Notes: generated by a model not told the origin, from the letters alone. DNA of 23,665 nt from Leptospirillum sp. (GCA_027346125.1 DAIEST010000028.1:1-23665), one strand, 5' to 3'; shown: positions 1-7,379, numbered from the stretch's first letter. Translations and numbers: made by a program.

Positions 1-581
1 TTGATGTAGGCCTCCTCCAGCCAGAACAGCGACCAGGGCATGGTAGCGGTGTTTCCGGAGGTCGTCCCCTCTACTCCAAAGAACCCCGGAGTGAAATTCT
101 GCCCGGAGGCCATGGCGCCGGGACCGAAGTCGGTGCGGAGCACGAAGCCGATGCCGTCGTCGTCCGGCCTCCAGAACTTCAGCTGGGCCATATTGACGTT
201 GAAGGAGTTGGCCCCGAAGTCGTAGGCGCGGAAGTTCGTATAGCTGGCATCCGTCGGGTTGTACTGGGCATAGGTGTCGATGAACCCCTTGAAATGAACG
301 TTCGCCGAGGGGAGGATCAGATCCGACGGGGGAGCCGGAGCGGCAGCGGCGGGAGCCGGTGTTGCGGCCGGAGCGGTGGCCGGGGTGGACGAATCCGCCA
401 CAACGGGACCCGGGGTCACCAACGGTGCCGGGGAGGGACTGCTGGACGAAGATGGAGCGGAAGAGTCCGCCCAGGCGGAATTCGCCCGTTCGCCAAAGAG
501 CGCGCCGCCGGTCATGGTCATCGCGACCGCCAGAGAGACTCCAAGCCAGGTCTTCAGTGTTCGGCTTCGTTTCGATCTCAT
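1..581 (-). CDS. Putative OmpL-like beta-barrel porin (BBP2-like), 5' part only
   Basis: The gene runs off the left edge, leaving about 193 N-terminal residues. It starts at ATG 581 with a GGAGA ribosome-binding site just upstream. The N-terminus is a signal peptide: a basic start, then a hydrophobic stretch ending near ANSAWADS. A striking Ser/Pro/Ala-rich low-complexity linker of about 50 residues follows (roughly residues 40-88). The mature domain then begins with NVHFKGFIDTYAQYNPTD and alternating aromatic strands (NMAQLKFWRPDDDGIGFVLRTDFGPG). This opening resembles the putative beta-barrel porin-2 family, which forms outer-membrane channels for small solutes. The substrate cannot be told from the fragment. 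The family call is by pattern recognition; an outer-membrane barrel is safer than the exact family. Confidence 0.75.
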   Translation of the reverse strand, partial: MRSKRSRTLKTWLGVSLAVAMTMTGGALFGERANSAWADSSAPSSSSSPSPAPLVTPGPVVADSSTPATAPAATPAPAAAAPAPPSDLILPSANVHFKGFIDTYAQYNPTDASYTNFRAYDFGANSFNVNMAQLKFWRPDDDGIGFVLRTDFGPGAMASGQNFTPGFFGVEGTTSGNTATMPWSLFWLEEAYI

Positions 582-1028
582 GGTATCTCCTTCAATACAG
601 TTGAGTTGAGAACAGTCCTAATTTGCGTCACACTGGAAACGAGTGTCCCGGCATACCATAAGCGCAGGAGAGAACCACGCCACCAAAGGCATGGAACACT
701 CCCCGGGACATTTCCTTATGGGTTCCGGACATCGCCCAGAAATCGTGCGCGATGAGTAAGGTAATGAAACAGGGCTTTCTCGTCGGAGAGAGATCGGAAC
801 GGCATTGTTCCGGTGGGGAAGCCAACATGAACCTTCCGGATTTGTATCGGTCGGTCCCCGTTCTTTAATCAAATTCGATGCCAGAATGTGCCGATTGCGA
901 AACGACGCCATTCCGGTCCGGGAGGATCCTCTCGATCCCCCCTCTCTTGGCGGAACGGATGACAAAAAGGAAAGAATAATTGTCAACAAAAAAACAAAAT
1001 TGTTCGCTTCTTTCTGGACATCTCTGAC
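582..1028. other. 447-bp intergenic region, divergent promoters expected
   Basis: This lies between the porin (read leftward) and the DUF2231 gene (read rightward), so it should hold the promoters of both. No convincing gene is present: the short ORFs on both strands lack ribosome-binding sites and recognisable protein sequence. It contains a small inverted repeat (ACACT at 630-634, AGTGT at 642-646) and a perfect palindrome (795-812, listed separately). An A-rich tract covers about 960-1005. I could not fix a good -35/-10 pair for either gene. Confidence 0.5.
795..812. repeat. Inverted repeat CGGAAC-N6-GTTCCG
   Basis: Six-base perfect arms (795-800 and 807-812) flank the spacer GGCATT in the porin/DUF2231 intergenic region. 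The size and symmetry would suit a dimeric repressor operator. CCGGAA-type words are abundant in this genome, so chance is a real alternative. No promoter element was placed beside it. Confidence 0.25.
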
Positions 1029-1466
1029 ATGAACATTGCCCACCTGCATCCCATGCTGGTACATTTTTCCCTTGGATGGGGCCTTTTATGGGTTGTCCGG
1101 GATCTCATCCGGTCAACGGGGAAAAACGGTCCGGAGACCGATACCCCTTTCATGGGGGAAGGAACGCTCATCGCGGGAATTCTGGGAATCGCAACCGGTT
1201 GGATGGCACTGGCGTGGGACGACACCCGGGAATTCCGGGGATGGCTCTTCTGGCCGGGCGCCGTCCACGAAGGACTGGCACTGTCTGCGATCACTCTCCT
1301 GGGAATCCGCGTTCTGGGAACGAAGCGGGTTCCAGTGTCCGGCAAACAGTGGCTTCATCTTGGGGTGGGGGGAATGCTCCTGATCATCTTTCTCTTGACC
1401 GGACTGACCGGAGAGTGGCTTGTCTTCGGATGGGGGGCCACAGGAAGAGGTTCCGGCTTCCACTGA
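1029..1466 (+). CDS. DUF2231-like integral membrane protein
   Basis: A 145-residue protein with four predicted membrane segments (about residues 9-27, 45-63, 79-97 and 108-135). It opens with a His-containing motif, HLHPMLVHFSLGWGLL, characteristic of the DUF2231 family (HPxLVHFP-type N-terminus). Other conserved-looking polar residues sit in or near membrane segments (WDD at 63-65, H80 in AVHEG, H110). His residues in membrane helices hint at heme, metal or quinone contact, but no biochemical role is established for the family. There is no strong ribosome-binding site in front of ATG 1029; it is chosen because it places the conserved motif right at the start. The gene ends 28 bp from the convergent trans-sulfuration gene. 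Confidence 0.75.
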   Translation: MNIAHLHPMLVHFSLGWGLLWVVRDLIRSTGKNGPETDTPFMGEGTLIAGILGIATGWMALAWDDTREFRGWLFWPGAVHEGLALSAITLLGIRVLGTKRVPVSGKQWLHLGVGGMLLIIFLLTGLTGEWLVFGWGATGRGSGFH

Positions 1467-1494
1467 ACCGCGCTTGGCGGTCGTTCCGTCCGGA

Positions 1495-2694
1495 TCAGTC
1501 CGACAACGCCTGATCGAGGTCGCGGATCAGGTCCTCCGTTCCTTCCAGTCCCACCGACATCCTCAATAAACCCGGGGCGATCCCGGCCGCGATCCGTTCC
1601 TTCGGATCGAGCATCCGGTGACTCATCGACGCCGGGTGCTCGATCAGGCTCTCCGGATCCCCGAGGCTCACCCCGATCCGGACCAGCTTCAGCCGGTCGG
1701 CCACCAGTCGGGCACGTGAAGCGCTGTCGACTTCGAACGACAGCATTCCTCCAAATCGGCTCATCTGGCGTCGGGCGATCTCATGGCCGGGATGATCGGG
1801 AAGTCCGGGATAATGGACCGCCGTCACTTTCGGGTGCTCCGACAGAAAGGACGACAGCGCCATGGCGTTCTCCGAGTGGGCGTTCATCCTCAGGAAAAGC
1901 GTCTTGATCCCTCTCAGAAGAAGCCATGCGTTGAACGGGGACAAGGTGGCTCCCAGGAAACTTCCTTCCTCCATCGACAGGGACTTGATCCAGTCGGCTT
2001 TCCCCGTCACAACGCCCCCCAGAAGGTCCCCGTGTCCTCCCAGGTATTTCGTCGCGCTGTGAACGACAAGCTCCGCGCCTGTCGCCAGCGGGTTCTGAAG
2101 AGCCGGACTGGCGAAGGTATTGTCCACGACAAGAGGCACGCCAGCCTGCAGACAGCGTTGGGAAAGCCGCTCGAGATCCAGGATGTCCATCGTCGGGTTT
2201 GAAGGGGATTCGACAAAAACACACCCGGTATCACGATTCATCCGGGAAGAGAGGGTATCGAGCCAGTCCGGCTGCCTCGGGTCGAACCAGTGAACCGGAA
2301 CCCCCCATGGTTTCAGGAATTTATGGATAAACGCACGAGTGCCGCTGTATATGTATCGGGGAAAGCAGATTTCGCGGCCTCCCCTGGCAAGATGGATCAA
2401 GGTCGCGGAAATCGCCCCCATCCCCGATGCGAATGCTCTGGACGACTCCCCCCCTTCCAGCAGGGAAATCACCCCCTCGAAACGTGATACGGTGGGATTC
2501 CCGCTCCTTGAATAGACATATCCGCTCTCTTGCCCCCCCAGCACCTGATCCACCGACTCCATATCCGGGAAAGTGAACGTGGAGGTCTGGTAGAGGGGAG
2601 GATTCAGTGCCCGAAAGGGATCCGGAAGATGGACACCTCGAATGGCCACCGTTTCCCGGGAGCGATATTCCGTCGGATCATTTTGATCGTGCAC
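1495..2694 (-). CDS. Cys/Met metabolism PLP-dependent enzyme (cystathionine gamma-synthase / gamma-lyase type)
   Basis: This is a fold-type I PLP enzyme of trans-sulfuration. The family catalyses gamma-replacement or gamma-elimination on homoserine esters, cystathionine or methionine in the cytoplasm. Visible motifs, numbered from the upstream ATG at 2709, are YSRSGNPT (66-73), the SGMG phosphate-binding turn (95-98), the PLP-contacting Asp in VVDNTFASP (D196) and the Schiff-base Lys in HSATKYLGGHGD (K221). About 400 residues is normal length. I prefer GTG 2694 because an AGGAGGGG ribosome-binding site lies just before it; that site falls inside the first codons of the alternative ATG start at 2709. 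MetB, MetZ, MetC and methionine gamma-lyase cannot be separated by eye. The gene stands alone, divergent from the GGDEF-like gene. Confidence 0.92.
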   Translation of the reverse strand: MHDQNDPTEYRSRETVAIRGVHLPDPFRALNPPLYQTSTFTFPDMESVDQVLGGQESGYVYSRSGNPTVSRFEGVISLLEGGESSRAFASGMGAISATLIHLARGGREICFPRYIYSGTRAFIHKFLKPWGVPVHWFDPRQPDWLDTLSSRMNRDTGCVFVESPSNPTMDILDLERLSQRCLQAGVPLVVDNTFASPALQNPLATGAELVVHSATKYLGGHGDLLGGVVTGKADWIKSLSMEEGSFLGATLSPFNAWLLLRGIKTLFLRMNAHSENAMALSSFLSEHPKVTAVHYPGLPDHPGHEIARRQMSRFGGMLSFEVDSASRARLVADRLKLVRIGVSLGDPESLIEHPASMSHRMLDPKERIAAGIAPGLLRMSVGLEGTEDLIRDLDQALSD

Positions 2695-2765
2695 ATCCCC
2701 TCCTCTCATATTCCATCAGCAGTAATTTCAAATCCATTAAAATTTGTTTTACTCATTTTTCATCT

Positions 2766-2793
2766 TTGCAAAGATCAAGTTCTACCTCATAAT
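2766..2793 (+). promoter_or_regulatory. Candidate sigma-70 promoter for the GGDEF/HD-GYP-like gene
   Basis: TTGCAA (2766-2771) and CATAAT (2788-2793) are separated by 16 bp in an AT-rich divergent intergenic region. Transcription would start near 2800, about 55 nt before ATG 2856. Each box has one or two mismatches to consensus. Inferred from sequence only. Confidence 0.4.
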
Positions 2794-2855
2794 GGTGAAG
2801 AGACCAATCCGAATCCGGACGGAGACTCACCGACCGTCCCCGAAAAGAGGGATTC

Positions 2856-3971
2856 ATGCCCAGACAACGAAAAACAGGAGCAGCGGTCCGGTCCCCGGGA
2901 CGACCCAGGAAATCGACCAACGCTTCATCCGCCAGTCGAAAAGACCAGGACCGTTCCAACGAAGTCGCAAGGGAAATCCTGCGCGCATTTCGCTATGGGC
3001 GGGACCTCTCTCTTCTGACCCTTGAAATCTCCTTTCCGAAAGGGACTTCAGAGAGAGTCGCTTTCAAGGGGTCGGACTCCCTTTCGGGATTTTTCGATCC
3101 CCACCTCAGGAATACCGACTTCAGCCTTGCCATGGGATCGGGACAACTGCTTCTGCTTCTTCCCGAAACCCCCGAAGAGGGGGCCGAAATCCTCGGTCGG
3201 CGGCTTCTTGACATCTATACGAACACTCCGGCTCCGGCATCGGCCGATCCGCTTCCCAGCGGCCAGTTCATCCGGCTCCATGCGGGCGTCAGTTCCATCG
3301 GAATCGGAGGACATACCGACAGCGATCTCGTTTCGACTTCCCAGATGGCCGTCCGGTCCGCAATGATGTTTTCGGAACCGCTCATCGCTCTCAACAATCT
3401 TCTGAGCGGGCAGTTCTCCATCTACCGATGGATCAGCCTCTACGCCACACTTTCCGATACGGAGATCCTGGTTCTGTCCAGAGTCTTCGAACGCGCTCTC
3501 AAGGAGCCTTTCGGTTTCATGAACAAGCTTTCGAACCAGATCGAACGGCTTGCCCACGAACTGGAACTCGATAGCGAGGATCGGGATGCCCTGGCGTTCT
3601 GGATCTACGCAATGGAACTGCCGAGATTTTCCCTGAAGGACGAAAAAGCGCCCTGGACCGATCCGCCGGAGTACACCAGCCGGAGAAGAAAACTCCTCTT
3701 TCAGCGGGGACTCGAACTCTTCGGAAAAAATATGGACACGGGAGGAAGAAGCCACAAATCCAGGTGGAATTCACCGCTTGCACCCTCTCTTTTCCAGGCC
3801 GCGATCCAGATCCGGGAGTTTTTCGACAAGCATCCGGAAGGGTCGAAAGACCAGTTCGACAGATTCATCCAGGAATTCCATGAGCGGGACATTCCCTCGT
3901 CCGTGATCAGGCTTCTTGCGCGGACATCTCCGACGGACTGGATCCCCTTCAGGGAAGATCTGAGATCCTGA
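2856..3971 (+). CDS. Degenerate GGDEF plus degenerate HD-GYP-like protein
   Basis: A 371-residue cytoplasmic protein starting at ATG 2856 behind GAGGG. A basic, disordered N-terminus (1-35) precedes a segment with the layout of a GGDEF domain. That segment has LSLLTLEISFPK (51-62), a hairpin where the signature should be (AMGSGQLLLLLPETPEEGAEILGRRL, about 92-116), IRLHAGVSSIG (139-149), and a final helix at the position of the usual AD-LY-AK. The GGDEF motif is gone. Residues about 200-262 resemble an HD-GYP core (KEPFGFMNKLSNQIERLAHE, then LDSEDRDALAFWIYAMELP), but the metal-binding His and Asp are missing. It is therefore probably a catalytically dead regulator or scaffold rather than a c-di-GMP enzyme. 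The domain assignment is inference from distant resemblance. It is monocistronic and convergent with the permease operon. Confidence 0.6.
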   Translation: MPRQRKTGAAVRSPGRPRKSTNASSASRKDQDRSNEVAREILRAFRYGRDLSLLTLEISFPKGTSERVAFKGSDSLSGFFDPHLRNTDFSLAMGSGQLLLLLPETPEEGAEILGRRLLDIYTNTPAPASADPLPSGQFIRLHAGVSSIGIGGHTDSDLVSTSQMAVRSAMMFSEPLIALNNLLSGQFSIYRWISLYATLSDTEILVLSRVFERALKEPFGFMNKLSNQIERLAHELELDSEDRDALAFWIYAMELPRFSLKDEKAPWTDPPEYTSRRRKLLFQRGLELFGKNMDTGGRSHKSRWNSPLAPSLFQAAIQIREFFDKHPEGSKDQFDRFIQEFHERDIPSSVIRLLARTSPTDWIPFREDLRS

Positions 3972-3992
3972 TGCCGGACAGTCTTTCGACGG

Positions 3993-4904
3993 TCACAACG
4001 ATCGAACCCGCGGGTCGATCCATTCCCCGATCGCATCGCCAACCAGCGTCATTCCCACCAGAAATCCGGTGTAGACAAGCGTCGTCCCCATAATCATGGG
4101 GTAGTCCCTGTTCATCACCGACAATACAAACACCCGTCCAATCCCCGGAATGGCAAACAGCGATTCCACCACAAACGAACCCGTCAGGAAAGATGCCGAA
4201 ATGGGGCCCAGGATCGAAACCACGGCATTGAGAGACGGCAGGATGCCGTGCGCCGAGAGAAGCCGCCAGTGGGAAATCCCCCTCCCCCTTGCCGCCTGGA
4301 AAAACGGGCTCCGAAAGGTTTCGGAAAGGCTTGTGGCAAAAATCCGGGCCAGGTACCCCGCAGGAGCGATCGACATCGCCAGCGACGGGAGCACGACGGA
4401 GGACCACCCCGTCCACAGGGCCGGAGGAAAAATTCCGAGCTTTACGGAAAAGACTTCGATCAGAAGGGCCGCCAGAAGAAACGATGGAAGAGCCACCCAG
4501 ACGGACGAAAGGGTTCGGAGAAGACCCGCGGCAGGTTCGCCTGAGCGAGCCATCCAAAGCCCCAGACACAGCGCCAGGACAATGGACTCCAGGAACGCCG
4601 TTCCCCCCAGCACCATGGAGACGGGAAGAGCCCGTCCAATGACTTCGGATACCGAAACCCCGGGATTCTTGAAAGAGCTTCCCAGGTCGCCGCTCGCGGT
4701 TTTCTTCAGGACTTCCCAGTACTGGACCGGAAGGGGACGATCCAGATGGTAGTAGGCCAGGAGGGTCTGCATGATTTCCGGGGGGAGCTTGCGCTCTCCC
4801 TGAAACGGGCTTCCCGGCGCCATCCGCGACAGAAAAAACGTCAGCGTAAAAACGGCCCAGACCAGAAGGATGGAGGCGATCAGACGACGCAGGATACGTT
4901 TCAC
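3993..4904 (-). CDS. ABC transporter permease, OppB/DppB type
   Basis: A 303-residue inner-membrane permease of the peptide/nickel (PepT) ABC class. The N-terminal helix MKRILRRLIASILLVWAVFT and the APGSPF motif are typical of DppB/OppB. A periplasmic loop includes the usual YHLDRPLPVQYWEVLKK. The cytoplasmic EAA-like coupling loop is FFQAARGRGISHWRLLSAHG (about 201-220), followed by the family signature FVVESLFAIPGIGR. The reading frame is open far upstream, but GTG 4904 is chosen because it shares GTGA with the stop codon of the upstream oppC-type gene, giving a 4-bp translationally coupled overlap. It is the last gene of the operon. No ATPase or binding protein is encoded beside it, so the substrate is unknown: peptide, metal or another small solute. 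Confidence 0.9.
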   Translation of the reverse strand: MKRILRRLIASILLVWAVFTLTFFLSRMAPGSPFQGERKLPPEIMQTLLAYYHLDRPLPVQYWEVLKKTASGDLGSSFKNPGVSVSEVIGRALPVSMVLGGTAFLESIVLALCLGLWMARSGEPAAGLLRTLSSVWVALPSFLLAALLIEVFSVKLGIFPPALWTGWSSVVLPSLAMSIAPAGYLARIFATSLSETFRSPFFQAARGRGISHWRLLSAHGILPSLNAVVSILGPISASFLTGSFVVESLFAIPGIGRVFVLSVMNRDYPMIMGTTLVYTGFLVGMTLVGDAIGEWIDPRVRSL

Positions 4905-5713
4905 CGGATACCGGACTCCTCTCCGGCCCACTGAAATGCCAGAAGAGCCAGAATGATCATGATCGCGGGAAAAGCCAGAATCCACGGCGTCAGGGGAAGC
5001 GCCTTCCAACCCTCGTTCACCAGGGTTCCCCAACTCGAGGCGGGAGGGGAAAGACCAAGGCCCAGGAAGCTTAAGGTCGATTCCCCCAGGATGCCTCCCG
5101 GGATCCGGAAGAGAAGAAGGACAAAAAGCACCGGAAGCAGATTGGGGACAAAATGTTTGAGGAGGAGCCTCAGAGGAGTCGCACCCAACGACCGGGCTGC
5201 CTCGAGATAGGCCTGCTCCCGGATTTTGAGGGTCTCCGCCCGTACCACCCGGGCGACACCCATCCACCCTCCGATGCTGAGCGCCACGACCACCGAAACA
5301 ATGCCATGCCCCAGGACCAGCATCAGGATCGTCGCGATCAGGAGTTCCGGAAGAGCATACCAGACTTCAAGAAGGCGCATCAGGACCGTGTCGAACGTTC
5401 CCCCGGCATAGCCTGACAAAAGCCCCCAGAAGGCGCCCAGAACAGTCGAAAGAACCCCCACGGAGAGACCGATCAGAAGGGAGACTCCCGATCCTGAAAC
5501 AAGCCGGGAAAGATTGTCCCGACCCAGAAAATCACACCCCAGCGGATGTCCCGGGGTACCGGGAGCGGCCAGGACCAGACGAGTGTCCTGCCGGACCGGA
5601 TCCAGTCCGGTCAATTGTCCGGGAAGAATCGCAAAAACGACGAGGAACAGGAAGAAGAGGATCCCTCCTATCCCGAACGTTTTCCGAATCCTTGCGGGGG
5701 TGATGGAACGCAT
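4901..5713 (-). CDS. ABC transporter permease, OppC/DppC type
   Basis: A 270-residue partner permease. It shows a single N-terminal helix (about 14-31), then the canonical HPLGCDFLGRDNLSRLVSG segment (56-74) and membrane helices. The EAA coupling loop EAARSLGATPLRLLLKHFVPN lies at 171-191, and ILGESTLSFLGLGLSPPASSWG at 208-229 is strongly conserved in DppC/OppC. Start ATG 5713 is supported by GGAGG immediately upstream and by the expected length; the frame stays open further upstream but that sequence is not protein-like. Seventeen bases separate it from the dsrH-like gene, so co-transcription with the DsrE/F/H-like genes is likely. It would dimerise with the downstream OppB-type permease to form the transmembrane channel. 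Confidence 0.9.
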   Translation of the reverse strand: MRSITPARIRKTFGIGGILFFLFLVVFAILPGQLTGLDPVRQDTRLVLAAPGTPGHPLGCDFLGRDNLSRLVSGSGVSLLIGLSVGVLSTVLGAFWGLLSGYAGGTFDTVLMRLLEVWYALPELLIATILMLVLGHGIVSVVVALSIGGWMGVARVVRAETLKIREQAYLEAARSLGATPLRLLLKHFVPNLLPVLFVLLLFRIPGGILGESTLSFLGLGLSPPASSWGTLVNEGWKALPLTPWILAFPAIMIILALLAFQWAGEESGIR

Positions 5714-5730
5714 TGGCCTCCGTCCGGTCT

Positions 5731-6000
5731 TCAGGAACAGGTAATGACCCGTTTGGCCCCCAGAATCCAGCGGGCGGCTTCCCGGTCGGTGAGTGCCCGC
5801 TCCCCGGGAGGAATCCCGCGTCCGACGGCATCTCTCAACAACAAGACAGCGCCAGGGAAACGGTCCGAAGGATTGTAGACACCCTCTCCCCAAAGAAGAA
5901 CCGATACCGATCCGGGAGGAGAGATCTCCCGGGATTCTGACCAGACCCGAAAAAGCCAGTCGGGAGGTGGAGAACACCCCACAAGAAAAAGGATTTCCAT
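5731..6000 (-). CDS. DsrH/TusB-like protein
   Basis: An 89-residue protein whose plan matches the DsrH/TusB family: a short first strand MEILFLVGCSPPPDWLF, a central SVSVLLWGEGVYNP corresponding to the family's AVLLI-GDGVY segment, a middle AVLLLRDAVGRGI, and a final AARWILGAKRVITCS. In known TusBCD and DsrEFH complexes this subunit takes part in persulfide relay. Cysteines are present near the N-terminus (in VGCSP) and at the penultimate residue. ATG 6000 shares its A with the stop of the upstream gene (TGATG arrangement) and has GGAAGGGG upstream, so translation is coupled. The call rests on fold-level resemblance plus the two DsrE-superfamily neighbours. Confidence is moderate. Confidence 0.65.
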   Translation of the reverse strand: MEILFLVGCSPPPDWLFRVWSESREISPPGSVSVLLWGEGVYNPSDRFPGAVLLLRDAVGRGIPPGERALTDREAARWILGAKRVITCS

Positions 6001-6383
6001 CAAACCCCTTCCCGGCTCATGGAGCCAAACCCGATCACGATATCCGCAGTGCGGATTTTCTCGGAAATGGATTTCGCGTCGATCAGGTGGAATACGGGAG
6101 GAAGGTCCTTCGGAAGTCCCAGGCGCTCTAACGCGTCCAGATCGACAAACGTCCTGATCTCAAGGTCCTGGAACAGGGGGAAGAATTCCAGGAGTTCAGG
6201 CGGCATCCCTATTTCGGAAGGACGGAAATCCGAAACGGCCCTGACCGCCTTTCCCGTCAGAAGGACCTCCAGTCCGGGATGGGATACGGAAAACCCCAAC
6301 GCCATCCGCATTCCCTCAAAGAACCGTATATGGGCTGCGGGAGATTCTTCCAGCAGGAATAACACGCGTTTTGGTCGAGACAT
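6000..6383 (-). CDS. DsrF/TusC-like protein of the DsrE superfamily
   Basis: A 127-residue protein beginning KRVLFLLEESPAAHIRFFEGMRMALGF. It continues with LEVLLTGKAVRAV and a mid-region LFQDLEIRTFVDLDALERLGL, and ends with ADIVIGFGS. This order of strand, helix and strand is that of DsrE/DsrF-superfamily subunits such as TusC. It has no cysteine at all, so it cannot itself carry a persulfide and would be a structural subunit, as DsrF/TusC is thought to be. ATG 6383 follows an AAGGA ribosome-binding site. It lies between the DsrE-like gene (32-bp gap) and the DsrH-like gene (one-base overlap). Exact family membership is inferred from resemblance and context. Confidence 0.65.
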   Translation of the reverse strand: MSRPKRVLFLLEESPAAHIRFFEGMRMALGFSVSHPGLEVLLTGKAVRAVSDFRPSEIGMPPELLEFFPLFQDLEIRTFVDLDALERLGLPKDLPPVFHLIDAKSISEKIRTADIVIGFGSMSREGV

Positions 6384-6415
6384 GAACAGCTTCCTTCTGT
6401 ACCACAGGAATTGAC

Positions 6416-6766
6416 CTAGACGAAAGGGAGGAAAAGATCGACCTCTTCGGCCAGCCGCCCGAGCTGGACCTGGGTCTCGAATCGGACCCCTTCCGGAAGC
6501 CGATCCGGATGCATTCCCCTGGATTCAGCCGTGGACTGGCAAACAAGTACGCTCCCTCCCTTCTCAATGACCGGATAGAGAGGGAAACTCGATGGGTTTC
6601 TGGAAGAACGGGGATACAAGCCAAGAACAGCATCGTCCATAATGAAGAGGGTCAGACGAGCCCCCTCCTCCAGAAGAGCAACGGACAGTTCGACGACCGA
6701 ATGAAAGACCGACCATTCCGGACTCTTCAAAAGAAGAACGCCGACATGTTTTTCAGGAGACTCCAA
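6416..6766 (-). CDS. DsrE/TusD-like sulfur relay protein
   Basis: A 116-residue protein with the DsrE pattern: strand HVGVLLLKSPEW, helix VFHSVVELSVALLEEGARLTLFIMDDAV, then the loop SVLVCQSTAESRGM. That loop places a cysteine (C76) where DsrE and TusD carry their persulfide-forming cysteine, so it is the one likely sulfur carrier of the trio. The start is TTG 6766, six bases after a GGAGG within a GGAGGCGGAGG run; a longer TTG start at 6796 would add a run of arginines and lacks support. The start overlaps the end of the upstream 208-residue gene by 14 bp. Whether it feeds a TusE/DsrC partner, tRNA thiolation or a heterodisulfide-reductase-like pathway cannot be told, as none of those genes is in this window. 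Confidence 0.72.
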   Translation of the reverse strand: MESPEKHVGVLLLKSPEWSVFHSVVELSVALLEEGARLTLFIMDDAVLGLYPRSSRNPSSFPLYPVIEKGGSVLVCQSTAESRGMHPDRLPEGVRFETQVQLGRLAEEVDLFLPFV

Positions 6767-7379
6767 CCGCCGCCTCCGCCTCCAAAGGACGGACAAGACG
6801 CAATAACGCTTCGACCAGATGGGACAACCGCTCAGGAGTCACTTCGGGTACACCGTCAAACTGACGTGAAGCCATCACTCTTCCATCCCAGAAAAGGATC
6901 TGGTTATACGAGGAGAAGTCGGACAGGGCCTGCCGAAAATCCGGACTGCTCAGAATAGCGGCCAGGGAATCGGTTTCCGGAGAGCGGACATCGAACGGGA
7001 GCCCCTCCACACCCACAAGAGGACCGACTTCCTCCTCCAGTTTCTGCAGTTGCTCCGGTTTGGGCTTTCGGAATCCATCTTTCTGCAACAGGACAAAACG
7101 GAGAGGACTCCTGAATTCCAGTTCGGTCACAAGGTTCAGGACGCTGACCGTGTGATTTTCCGACGTATGGAAAAAAATCCGGACCGTCCGATCGTTCCAT
7201 GTCCCCTTGAGCCAGGGATAGGCGGCAATATGGTCCCGACCCGATTCCCCGTTCAGCTTCCGGGCGAATTCCTGAAAGAATGTGAAAATCTTCTGCCGGT
7301 TCAGGAACCCATGCATGAAAAATGCGATGCCCACAACAGCAATCAAACCAAAAAAAGTCAGCGGAATAAAATTGATCAT
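6753..7379 (-). CDS. Membrane-anchored protein of unknown function
   Basis: A 208-residue protein that I do not recognise. Residues about 5-25 (IPLTFFGLIAVVGIAFFMHGF) form one hydrophobic anchor. The rest is soluble and probably alpha/beta, with segments such as YPWLKGTWNDRTVRIFFHTSENHT, ELEFRSPLRFVLLQKDGF, and a helical C-terminus ending in LVEALLRLVRPLEAEA. It contains no cysteine, so a direct sulfur-relay role is unlikely. ATG 7379 is preceded by AGGA with eight bases of spacing. It heads the minus-strand operon that continues into the DsrE/F/H-like and permease genes, overlapping the first of them. It could tether or regulate that system at the membrane, but this is guesswork from position alone. 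Confidence 0.7.
   Translation of the reverse strand: MINFIPLTFFGLIAVVGIAFFMHGFLNRQKIFTFFQEFARKLNGESGRDHIAAYPWLKGTWNDRTVRIFFHTSENHTVSVLNLVTELEFRSPLRFVLLQKDGFRKPKPEQLQKLEEEVGPLVGVEGLPFDVRSPETDSLAAILSSPDFRQALSDFSSYNQILFWDGRVMASRQFDGVPEVTPERLSHLVEALLRLVRPLEAEAAVGVS

Noticed and set aside
618..1064. 148-codon minus-strand ORF in the first intergenic region
   Set aside because: It overlaps the start of the DUF2231 gene, has no ribosome-binding site and no protein-like pattern.
3993..5267. Longer 424-codon version of the OppB-type gene
   Set aside because: The first 121 codons lie antisense-free but out of frame inside the oppC-type gene. The GTGA overlap at 4904 gives a normal-length permease.
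4901..5977. Longer 358-codon version of the OppC-type gene
   Set aside because: The extra N-terminus is Arg/Gly/Ser-rich frame-shadow sequence over the dsrH-like gene. ATG 5713 has a GGAGG site and gives the family length.
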